Shown in pieces: positions 44,501 to 51,001 of a stretch of DNA of 64,000 bases (position 1 is its first letter; each line of letters starts with the position of its first letter). A model generated the notes under the pieces. That model was not told where the DNA came from and did not search any database. It saw only the letters and a list, made by a program, of their open reading frames with translations. This DNA is from Bacillota bacterium. Lineage in GTDB: Bacteria; Bacillota; UBA4882; UBA8346. The translations under genes were made by a program, and so were the position numbers. Location: contig JAEYRX010000020.1 of assembly GCA_023435225.1 (NCBI GenBank), positions 65,091 through 129,090 on the forward strand, read 5' to 3'.

Positions 44501-44724
44501 TCCAGATTAGTGACGGTCAACGGTTCTAAATAAACTGCATCCGCAAATTGGCAATCGCTTATTATAGTGTTAGGATTATTCTCAACTACTACCACTTTAA
44601 TTCCTTCTGCTTTCAATATCCGGCATACTTCCATCCCGGCATAATCAAATTCTCCGGTTTGGCCAATTGCCGTCGGTCCGGCCCCAATCAATAATACTTT
44701 TTTAATGTCATTATGTTTCGGCAT
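41515..44724 (-). CDS. Divergent carbamoyl-phosphate synthase large-subunit paralogue
   Basis: At 1069 residues the protein has the full two-half architecture of CarB (two ATP-grasp synthetase halves and a C-terminal MGS-like allosteric domain). Framework motifs are intact (GAGPTAIGQTGEFDYAG, ENIDPVGVHTGNS, SGPTRIGQGTEYDYS), but catalytic loops differ: the first half has IHSSFAAEGAGV where CarB has RPSFTMGGTGGG, and the second has DANPLSCLCIPF where CarB has E-x-NPRASRT. The RPS Arg and the NPRASR block are catalytic and ATP-binding in CarB. No carA or pyrimidine gene is near. It may be a paralogue with altered or lost activity. The ATG at 44724 has GAAGGG upstream. Confidence 0.85.
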   Translation of the reverse strand: MPKHNDIKKVLLIGAGPTAIGQTGEFDYAGMEVCRILKAEGIKVVVVENNPNTIISDCQFADAVYLEPLTVTNLERIISIEKPDSLLVGFGGQVALNLGYSLFKEGILEKYHINLLGIEPETIEKTENRLRFREIIQELELTIPEGGIAYGIGEGIEIGQKIGFPVVIHSSFAAEGAGVLVAYNKEELEEYIENALSSSPIRQALIEESLYGWQEIELELLKDSDGKVMVVSSMENIDPVGVHTGNSAVVIPAQSLSTSQYQRMVEISKQFLNKLGITGSVNFQFACSPNNQDLILLEVNPRFTKSTALVAKTSGVQIPAVAIKLALNYKLTEIFEHQKNGDGNNLQSDYVAVKLPRFNFEKFPTAEWMLGTSMKSVGEVVAFGGNFKEAFQKAIRSLDIGHHGLGAEGSDLKEDEITFKEIKEKIINPNADRWFYIRYALKKGMSLQEAADLSKLNHWFLKEVSEIVALEKKLTTYALYNLTNDVFLQAKQWGFSDPQLGYLLRTTDESIRETRKKQGIVAGFVKINNMGILKDNGASVFSTYCSCAKLETKKSEKILLPGSGPTRIGQGTEYDYSLVKASLAIMKSGLESIIINCNPASITTATENSSVLYIEPLVKEEILNIIEQEQPSNAILQFCGQAAQDLFAGLRKYIKINGTSLQDYNRGLNWNSLKESVKKTGLLYPDYGEAVDETIALEIANKIGYPVILKPSFDRLKSVEIIYDQEELTKYIAKMEPFSTKNPLLIEEFIGDAVGLLVTGVSDGQNFIIAGIMEQIEEAGINPGDSACSLPPYSVGKEILTKIKEISNVLAKELQITGLLNVKFAVKQDSIYLVDANPLSCLCIPFLTKATGIDWPAVISNSILGKRIKDQGINEKSLQYTAIREAAFSFDRFPGVDALLGPEVRSTGTAMAVDEDFGLAFIKAQLMVGEKIPTNGTIFLNIRSEDKRVFAPIIRRFIDLGFKIIAPEETATALLRNNIPCESVFQVGEGRPNIMDKIKNLEIQWIISTSSGRKTKPEEISIRSTAIQRDIPIITTISGTKAAAIGMEHYLKGDITVKSIEDYYQLQTK

Positions 44725-45024
44725 TATAGTCATCCCTTCATTGAACTAAGTAACTACCACCGTTGTTAACATGTTGGAAATCTTTAATAGACAAATTTGA
44801 TTAACATTATAAAAAGACCAATTTCTATAAGCTGAAAGATAGTAATGATTATCTGAACTATTTATATTCTACTGTTTTCTAAAATACCCTCTATACTCTT
44901 TTTTATAGTACAATTTTTCGTTATCATCTACGCCTAATGCATATCTAATACATTGAATATTAAATAGCTGATAAATGTATACAGTAAACCTGTGTCACTT
45001 TCAGTTAAAAAAGAGTTAATAATG
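44725..45024. other. Gap upstream of the carB-like gene
   Basis: These 300 bases between the carB-like start and the iclR promoter are AT-rich and show no gene or clear structure. A promoter for the carB-like gene must lie here, but I could not pick it out. Confidence 0.45.
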
Positions 45025-45053
45025 TTGACGTAAACATCTCAATAGCTTACAAT
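45025..45053 (+). promoter_or_regulatory. Candidate sigma-A promoter for the iclR gene
   Basis: TTGACG (45025-45030), 17-base spacer, TACAAT (45048-45053). The 160-base leader holds two more TTGACA words (near 45114 and 45180) in similar AT-rich contexts, which could be repressor sites. Confidence 0.65.
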
Positions 45054-45212
45054 AAAATAATAGCGGAAATCAATTTCGCATTTTGGAAAAGTAAGAAATT
45101 CATAAAGAATTGACATTAATTTGTTTCAGTTGTCACTTTTTAATTCTATCGGAATTCAATATTGCATATGACAAAAAATTGACATAAAAATTTAACGGGG
45201 AGAGTGAAGTAG

Positions 45213-45998
45213 TTGCGACTTGCCGCAGAACCCAAAGAAATTAAAGTTAAAACCGTGGAGAGAACATTAAAACTCTTAGAAATTCTGGCGGAGCAAAATA
45301 CCCCTTTACCCCTAACCAGGATTGGTCAAATTGCCAAATTAAGTCTAAGTACCACTTACCGCTTATTGAGCACTCTTTGCAAAAGTGGTTTTGTGGAGCG
45401 GGAAAAAAGCACCGGACATTATAAATTAGGATTAAAAGCTTTTTTAATTGGAAATGCCGCTATTCAAAATGTTGAGTTACGTCCCATTGCTTTACCTTTA
45501 TTGAATAGTCTAGCCCAAGCAACCGGAGAATCAGTCTATCTTTCAATTCTTTCAGGCCAAAACGTAATTTATTCTGATTGCATTAAGACAACCGACCCTA
45601 TTCAAATCGGAATACAAACCGGCATCCCGGTTCCCGCTTGTCAAACCAGTTCCGGGAAGATGCTGATCTCCAACCTTCCATTATCCGAACAGCAAAACTA
45701 CGCGCAAAATTATTATGAAGCCAAACTTATAGATAACCCTTCCACCTTGCTTCAAGAATTAAGAGCCGTCCGATTACAGGATTTTGCAGCCGAAATAAGC
45801 GGTTTGATGGGTTCGGTCCGTGAAATTAGTGTTCCGTTATATAATCACCTTCGAGTCTGTATTGGAGCGATTAGTATATTTCGTCCAGTCAACGGCAACA
45901 GTTTAACCGAACAAGACGAACTATTGATAAACAAACTCAAAGAGATCGGGCGGGAAATCTCCCGAACCATGGGATTTCCTTTATCCATTAAAGCTTAA
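45213..45998 (+). CDS. IclR-family transcriptional regulator
   Basis: The 261-residue protein has an N-terminal winged helix (about 14-75; RTLKLLEILAEQNTPLPLTR then LSLSTTYRLLSTLCKSGFVE) and the C-terminal IclR effector domain (about 90-255) with VYLSILSGQNVIYSDCIKT and QTSSGKMLIS. The domain binds small acids or sugars (e.g. KDGR-type ligands). It is a lone gene with a good promoter, and its target is not evident. Start is TTG at 45213 with GGGGAGAG upstream. Confidence 0.93.
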   Translation: MRLAAEPKEIKVKTVERTLKLLEILAEQNTPLPLTRIGQIAKLSLSTTYRLLSTLCKSGFVEREKSTGHYKLGLKAFLIGNAAIQNVELRPIALPLLNSLAQATGESVYLSILSGQNVIYSDCIKTTDPIQIGIQTGIPVPACQTSSGKMLISNLPLSEQQNYAQNYYEAKLIDNPSTLLQELRAVRLQDFAAEISGLMGSVREISVPLYNHLRVCIGAISIFRPVNGNSLTEQDELLINKLKEIGREISRTMGFPLSIKA

Positions 45999-46016
45999 CT
46001 ATGTTCGAAAAATAAA

Positions 46017-46709
46017 TCACTTAGTGAAAAATTTTTTAATTTCAGCAACAATTGAGTTTTCTTCCCGATTTTCAATCGAACCAAGACCTCTTTGATAGAA
46101 TTCCTCAATCCATTTAGCGTCGCTTTCATTTTGATGGACAAATAATATCCCTACTGATATCTTATCCCATGATTTTGTAACATTAACTACTCTGCCGATA
46201 ACTTCAACCTTTTTCCCTCCGGATGCCTCATCTGGTAACGTAAATAATAATCTTAGATATGAAAATGGTTCTTCTAAGAAAAAACTCCCATAATTGGCGA
46301 CTTCCAGACTAGCTCCACAAGTATTTAAATCTTTTAATGCTCCAATATGTTCAGCTGAAATCGAAGAAAACCGACCTTCCCCTTCCGCTCTCAAATATGA
46401 ATATTCTGTACGAATATCAGTTTGAAGGCGTAATAAAGATCTCTTTAATAAGTTGATTTTTTTGGAAGAGGTAAAACAGAAAAGCTTTACTTTCTCCGCT
46501 TCATATTTAATATCAACAATTTTAGGTTTTAGAGACACATACTCTCGATTATTATCACTAATTATCATTTCGGCTTCATTGAACGAACCCTTAGGTAAAT
46601 TAGTTAAAATTAATACAAATTGGTCTTTCTCCAGAAACACCTCATCCACTTTATATGAGATCTTACCGGCTACTAATTCTAAATTTAAACCCTTAAAAAT
46701 CCGCTCCAT
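46017..46709 (-). CDS. PilZ-domain (YcgR-like) cyclic di-GMP-binding protein
   Basis: The 230-residue protein has a YcgR-N-like half (about 1-100) followed by a PilZ domain (about 104-205), including RLQTDIRTEYS (arginine motif) and DLNTCGASLEVAN (D-x-S/N-x-x-G motif). Both elements bind cyclic di-GMP, although the exact RxxxR spacing is imperfect. Such proteins act as flagellar brakes or exopolysaccharide switches. The ATG at 46709 has GAGGAG upstream. It has no operon partner and converges on the iclR gene, 19 bases from its stop codon, with no obvious terminator between them. Confidence 0.75.
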   Translation of the reverse strand: MERIFKGLNLELVAGKISYKVDEVFLEKDQFVLILTNLPKGSFNEAEMIISDNNREYVSLKPKIVDIKYEAEKVKLFCFTSSKKINLLKRSLLRLQTDIRTEYSYLRAEGEGRFSSISAEHIGALKDLNTCGASLEVANYGSFFLEEPFSYLRLLFTLPDEASGGKKVEVIGRVVNVTKSWDKISVGILFVHQNESDAKWIEEFYQRGLGSIENREENSIVAEIKKFFTK

Positions 46710-47194
46710 TGCCGAGCTCCTCAAAATTTTTGAATAAATCTATCATCCGTATTAAAAATGGTAATCCGCTATAATTAAATTCTTTTAAATAAATAACAAT
46801 CCTCTTTTTATCTAATCATCCTCAAGAAGTTTGTTATTTTGCAAACTTTGGAGTATAAAGCCGATAGCCAAGATTTTTTCGGTAAATTTTCAAGATGAGC
46901 TTTTTGTGTTGAAATCCTAAATTAAACTTCGCTTTGATATAGTAACATCCAGTAATGTTTTGGGGACGAAATAAGGGGTTAAATAAATATTAGTATTAAA
47001 GCAGAACTATTTTTAAAACAAAGTATACAACTTTAATGTTATTTGTATGTTATATTTTATTTTAAAAATATATTAATTATTGAGTATTATCTTTATATCG
47101 TGTTATATTTGTGTTATATATAATATATATACAAGATTTTCTATTGGATTTTTTAAGATTTTTCAATTAATACAGTTATATCCGGGAGGTCAAG
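46710..47194. other. Gap upstream of the PilZ gene and transposase
   Basis: These 485 bases contain no credible gene on either strand and no strong inverted repeat or transposon terminal repeat that I can recognise. The last ~150 bases are extremely AT-rich. The transposase ribosome binding site (GGGAGGT) is at its end. Confidence 0.5.
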
Positions 47195-48220
47195 ATGATT
47201 AATCACAATAAACAGTCTAATCGGCGTCTAAGCATTTCCGAATTAACCCAATTACTCGATAATGCCAGCGCTACTTATCAACGCCAAAACATCAACCGGA
47301 CTCAATTGATTGAATTAAAAAAACGTTATCAATGCTTAGGGTTTGAAAGTTTTAAAGATTTACCGGTAATCCGGCGAAGTCATCCTAGAAAAACTCCCAA
47401 AGCAGTTGCAGAAAAGATAATTTCCTTAAGTTTGGAACACCCAGGTTGGGGATGTGTTCGTCTGGCTGATGAATTAAAATCCTTCAATATTAACATTAGC
47501 TCGCCGACCATCCAAAAAATTTTAATCAAAAACGAGATGGGCAATAAAAATGAACGTCTCTTTAAATTAGAAGAAAAGGTCCTCAATGAACAGTTCAATT
47601 TATCCAAAGAACAAATTGTTTTAATGGAGAAAGTTAATCCCTGTTTTCGGGAGCGCGCTCATGAGAGCTCTCGGCCTGGAGAAACTCTAGTTCAAGACGC
47701 TTTAATGATCGGTATTTTGAAAAACGTCGGAAAAGTTTATTTACAGTCAATAGTTGATACCTATAGCAGTTATGCATTTGGTTTTTTGCATATTGGAAAA
47801 TCACCTGACTGTGCAGTTGCAATTCTACATAACGACGTTATCCCTTTTTATAAAAAACTAGGAGTCCGAATTCAAACAATAATAACCAACAACGGCCGTG
47901 AATACTGCGGAACTGAAAACCATCATTTTGAACTTTACTTAATCTTAAACGAGCTGAGACATCAACGTATTAAATTACGTGAACATATAATCAACGGTTT
48001 TATTGAACGTTTCAACCGGATTGTTTTGGATGAATTCTTTAAAAAAATATTTCATAAAAAAAATTATACCGACCTTGAAACACTTCAAAAAGATTTTGAC
48101 CAATGGCTCTTTTACTATAATAACGAGAGACCTCATAAAGGTTATCGTAACCTGGGAAAAACCCCGGCCCAAGTTATGACCGAATACTTTAACTCAGTTA
48201 TGATCAGTAACGTTGAATAA
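47195..48220 (+). CDS. IS481-like DDE transposase with a changed catalytic residue
   Basis: The 341-residue protein has an N-terminal helix-turn-helix part (about 10-120) and an integrase core. The sequence LVQDALMIG gives the first Asp (168), VYLQSIVDTYSSYAFGFLH is the IS481 signature, and INGFIERFNRIVLDEFF gives the Glu (271). The second motif reads TNNGREY where the family has TDNGREF: the catalytic Asp is Asn232 (codon AAC at 47888-47890). It is thus likely inactive or co-opted. The GGGAGGT ribosome binding site is strong for a transposase. I found no flanking terminal inverted repeats; one copy of the nested repeat abuts the 3' side. Confidence 0.9.
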   Translation: MINHNKQSNRRLSISELTQLLDNASATYQRQNINRTQLIELKKRYQCLGFESFKDLPVIRRSHPRKTPKAVAEKIISLSLEHPGWGCVRLADELKSFNINISSPTIQKILIKNEMGNKNERLFKLEEKVLNEQFNLSKEQIVLMEKVNPCFRERAHESSRPGETLVQDALMIGILKNVGKVYLQSIVDTYSSYAFGFLHIGKSPDCAVAILHNDVIPFYKKLGVRIQTIITNNGREYCGTENHHFELYLILNELRHQRIKLREHIINGFIERFNRIVLDEFFKKIFHKKNYTDLETLQKDFDQWLFYYNNERPHKGYRNLGKTPAQVMTEYFNSVMISNVE

Positions 48221-48238
48221 ACTTATAATTACAGTCTT

Positions 48239-48340
48239 AGGGAAGCGCTGATTAATCCGATTTTGCGCGAGCAAATATGCGGCATTAGGCATTTTGCGAA
48301 GCACAAAATCGTCACTTATTCAATTAATCAGCGCTTCCCT
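48239..48340 (+). repeat. Nested palindromic repeat, copy 3 of 3
   Basis: Outer arms AGGGAAGCGCTGATTAAT (48239-48256) and ATTAATCAGCGCTTCCCT (48323-48340) are exact complements over 18 bp. The inner CGATTTTGCGC arm differs by one base from copies 1 and 2 and pairs with GCACAAAATCG as a G-T wobble. It begins 19 bases after the transposase stop codon. Confidence 0.92.
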
Positions 48341-48399
48341 AGATTTTTTGTTAATATGAATATTGTATATCAGGGCCAACATCTTAAGTGATTTTGAAG

Positions 48400-48449
48400 G
48401 AAGTTGTAATACCAAGTTGCATTCAAGTGCAACTAGATATTACACAACT
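48400..48449. repeat. Nested hairpin with AAGTTGTAATA arms
   Basis: Outer AAGTTGTAATA (48400-48410) pairs with TATTACACAACTT (48437-48449) with a two-base bulge. Inner AGTTGCA (48414-48420) pairs exactly with TGCAACT (48427-48433). Confidence 0.65.
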
Positions 48450-48465
48450 TAATGGTTAAGGGTTC

Positions 48466-48512
48466 AGCTATTTTAAGGATATCTCCGCTATTGGAGATAT
48501 CCTTTAAAATAG
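48466..48512. repeat. 20-bp hairpin between the transposase side and the isomerase gene
   Basis: GCTATTTTAAGGATATCTCC (48466-48485) and its complement (48492-48512) pair over 20 bp with one bulged base around the loop GCTATT. No T run follows on either strand, so it is not a standard terminator, although its position downstream of the isomerase gene would fit an mRNA 3'-end structure. Confidence 0.75.
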
Positions 48513-48569
48513 CCGGGAGGAGTTGAAGTGCATTATTTTTAAAAATCTATTATAAGCTAGTCATACAGC

Positions 48570-50051
48570 TTATTTATAAGGGTTTTCATCTTTATAAAAC
48601 ATATTTGAAGGTTGATTAAAGGCTACATCCTCGATTCCAAGCATTTTCATCGCCGCAAACAGTACTTTGCCGGCATGTTTAAAAGCTACACCGGCATGGT
48701 GCGGATATCTTTTGGCAATCAGAACATGCCGGTAGAACCTAGCCATTTCTTTGACGGCAAAAACACCGATACCTCCGAACGACTTTGGATCAACATCAAT
48801 AATTTCCCCTTGGGCTACATAACTCCTTAAAAGGCTATCAGCAGTACTTTGAAGTCTGAATAAAGTTATATCGCCCGGTCTGATGGTTCCTTCCAATGTA
48901 CCCCGGGAAATATCAGGTTCTTTATCCGGTTCCAACAAACGGTGCATGATAAGTTGATACTTCATTGCCGCATTTTTCATACAGCTTTTTGGAGTATTAC
49001 CGCAATGAAATCCCATAAATAAATCTTCCAGAGTATAACCTGCAAATTTTGTTTTATTGTTATCATACATATCTTTGGGAACCGAGTTGTTGATATCCAG
49101 TAAAGTTGCCGGCATGCTAGTGGCGCAGGTAATAATATATTCGCTTAATGCGCCGTAGATATCAGTTTCACAAGATACCGGAGTCCCTATTGATGCTAAT
49201 CTAGAATTAACATAACATGGAACGAAATGAAACTGCGTTTGAAATGCCGGCCAACATTTGTTAGCAAATACCGCATACTCGGAAGCGCCTAAATTATTAG
49301 TAAACCAATCTTTTAAAGTAAGTTCATACTGGGCCAATTTGGGCAGTATCCCGGCATACGAATTCCCGCTGCCTAATTCATTTTCCATCTCTTTGACAAC
49401 CGCCGGAATCCGCTTATCATTTTCATGTTTATTGAAGGATTCAAAGAGATCCAGCTCGGAGTTTTCCATAATCTCTATTCCCAAATCATAAAGCGGTTTC
49501 ACCGGTGCATTACATGCTAAGAAATCCTGCGGTCTTGGTCCAAAACTAATAATCTTTAATTTGGACAATCCAAGAACTACCCGGGCAATATCTTCAAAAT
49601 CACTAATCATACCGGCAATTTCAGCAGCGGTTCCCACCGGGTATTCGGGAATATATGGATTTAATTTTCGCAAAGAAAGATTATAAGATGCGTTCAACAT
49701 ACCGCAATAGGCATCGCCCCGACCGTTAATTAAATTAGTTTCAGTTTCTTCAGCGGCGGCTACAACCATTGCCGGCCCATCAAACTTTTGTACCAGAATA
49801 GTCTCCGGTCCTTCCGGCCCGAAATTTCCAAGATAGACTACCAGAGCATTAACTTTAGCCGTTTTTAATTCATCCAATGCTTTTAGAGCGTGTTTTTCGT
49901 TTTCTACCGTTGTTTGAATTTCAACGATTTTAATCCCTTTATCCTTACAACTTTTTACTACTGCTTGCCTTCTTTTTTCACTAAGTTCCACCGGGAAACA
50001 ATCTCTACTTACTGCAACGACGCCTAATTTTACTTCCGGAATATTGACCAT
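48570..50051 (-). CDS. L-fucose/L-arabinose isomerase-family protein (FucI type, COG2407)
   Basis: The 493-residue protein has the two-domain fold of fucose/arabinose isomerases, e.g. DALVVYLGNFGPEG-type block, KIISFGPRPQDFL, AVFANKCWPAFQTQFHFVPC, and CGNTPKSC near residue 390. It is not the usual AraA; the sequence belongs to the FucI-like branch. It stands in an operon with AraD and an FGGY kinase under AraR control, so I infer L-arabinose to L-ribulose isomerisation. The ATG at 50051 has GAGGAGGG upstream. The conserved Glu/Asp metal ligands of the family are plausibly in CETDIYGALSEYI, but I could not verify them by alignment. Confidence 0.85.
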   Translation of the reverse strand: MVNIPEVKLGVVAVSRDCFPVELSEKRRQAVVKSCKDKGIKIVEIQTTVENEKHALKALDELKTAKVNALVVYLGNFGPEGPETILVQKFDGPAMVVAAAEETETNLINGRGDAYCGMLNASYNLSLRKLNPYIPEYPVGTAAEIAGMISDFEDIARVVLGLSKLKIISFGPRPQDFLACNAPVKPLYDLGIEIMENSELDLFESFNKHENDKRIPAVVKEMENELGSGNSYAGILPKLAQYELTLKDWFTNNLGASEYAVFANKCWPAFQTQFHFVPCYVNSRLASIGTPVSCETDIYGALSEYIITCATSMPATLLDINNSVPKDMYDNNKTKFAGYTLEDLFMGFHCGNTPKSCMKNAAMKYQLIMHRLLEPDKEPDISRGTLEGTIRPGDITLFRLQSTADSLLRSYVAQGEIIDVDPKSFGGIGVFAVKEMARFYRHVLIAKRYPHHAGVAFKHAGKVLFAAMKMLGIEDVAFNQPSNMFYKDENPYK

Positions 50052-50179
50052 TAAAAACCCTCCTCTTATTCTTAACTTTAATTTATAAAACCTATCTTTT
50101 TTTAAAACAACCATACTCAGGCTTACTACTAATCAACAATCTAACTGTTTACTGTAAACTATCAACTATAAACTATAGT

Positions 50180-50869
50180 TCACCCTTGTCCATAATAGGC
50201 GTTTTTACCGTGTTTTCGTAAAAAGTGTTTATCTAATAAACTCGATGAGATTGGATTGATCTCCGGAGCTAATCCTCTAGTCAGAAAAGCCATCTTGGCC
50301 ACTTCCTCCATAACCACACTATTATGAACAGCTTCCCTTGGGTTACGCCCCCAAGAAAACGGACCATGATTGGCTACTAAAACAGCAGGTATTTCTTGAT
50401 ATTTTATATTATTAAATGTCTCTATAATTACTTTTCCGGTGTTTAACTCATATTCACCAGCAATTTCTTCTTTTGTTAAGGCTCTGGTACAAGGAATCTC
50501 GCCGTAAAAATAGTCGGCATGTGTAGTCCCAAAACAAGGTATGCCGAAACCAGCCTGAGCCCATACTGTAGCCATCGGCGAATGAGTATGGACCACACCG
50601 CCGATCTCCGGGAAGTTCTGATAAAGATATAAGTGAGTAGGAGTATCCGAAGAAGGTTTTAAATCTCCTTCGATAACTTTACCCTCCATATCCAGCACTA
50701 CCATCATTTCAACCTGGAGTTCCTCATAAGCTACTCCGCTGGGTTTAATAACCATTAATCCTGCTTGACGGTCAATACCGCTGACATTCCCCCAGGTATA
50801 CACTACCAATCGCTTGGAGTTCAGTTCCAAATTGGCTTCTAATACCTGCTCTTTTAATTTTTTTAACAC
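50180..50869 (-). CDS. araD: L-ribulose-5-phosphate 4-epimerase
   Basis: The protein has 229 residues and converts L-ribulose 5-phosphate to D-xylulose 5-phosphate, joining arabinose to the pentose phosphate pathway. Family motifs are TWGNVSGIDRQAGLMVIKPSG (phosphate and substrate loop), VVHTHSPMATVWAQAG (zinc ligands His95 and His97), ADYFYGEIPCTRALTKEEI and ANHGPFSWG (His171). Start is GTG at 50869 behind GGGGAG. It is the second gene of the kinase - epimerase - isomerase order read on the minus strand. Confidence 0.95.
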   Translation of the reverse strand: MLKKLKEQVLEANLELNSKRLVVYTWGNVSGIDRQAGLMVIKPSGVAYEELQVEMMVVLDMEGKVIEGDLKPSSDTPTHLYLYQNFPEIGGVVHTHSPMATVWAQAGFGIPCFGTTHADYFYGEIPCTRALTKEEIAGEYELNTGKVIIETFNNIKYQEIPAVLVANHGPFSWGRNPREAVHNSVVMEEVAKMAFLTRGLAPEINPISSSLLDKHFLRKHGKNAYYGQG

Positions 50870-51001
50870 CGGTATGCACTCCCCTAAATTAAATCCAAAT
50901 CGTCAATCTTCTCTAATGATAATGTATCGTAAGCTTGTCTGCACAACTTGCTTTACTATAACCTTAGGGCTAAGTATCCTGCAATTCGAAACCTTTCCAA
51001 C

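Noticed and set aside
45112..45135. Second promoter for the iclR gene (TTGACA near 45114)
   Set aside because: The -10 position reads TCACTT at 17-base spacing, which is too weak; the upstream promoter at 45025 fits better.
46725..47194. Terminal inverted repeat of the IS481-like element on the 5' side
   Set aside because: No sequence here pairs with the region after the transposase gene; element boundaries cannot be stated.
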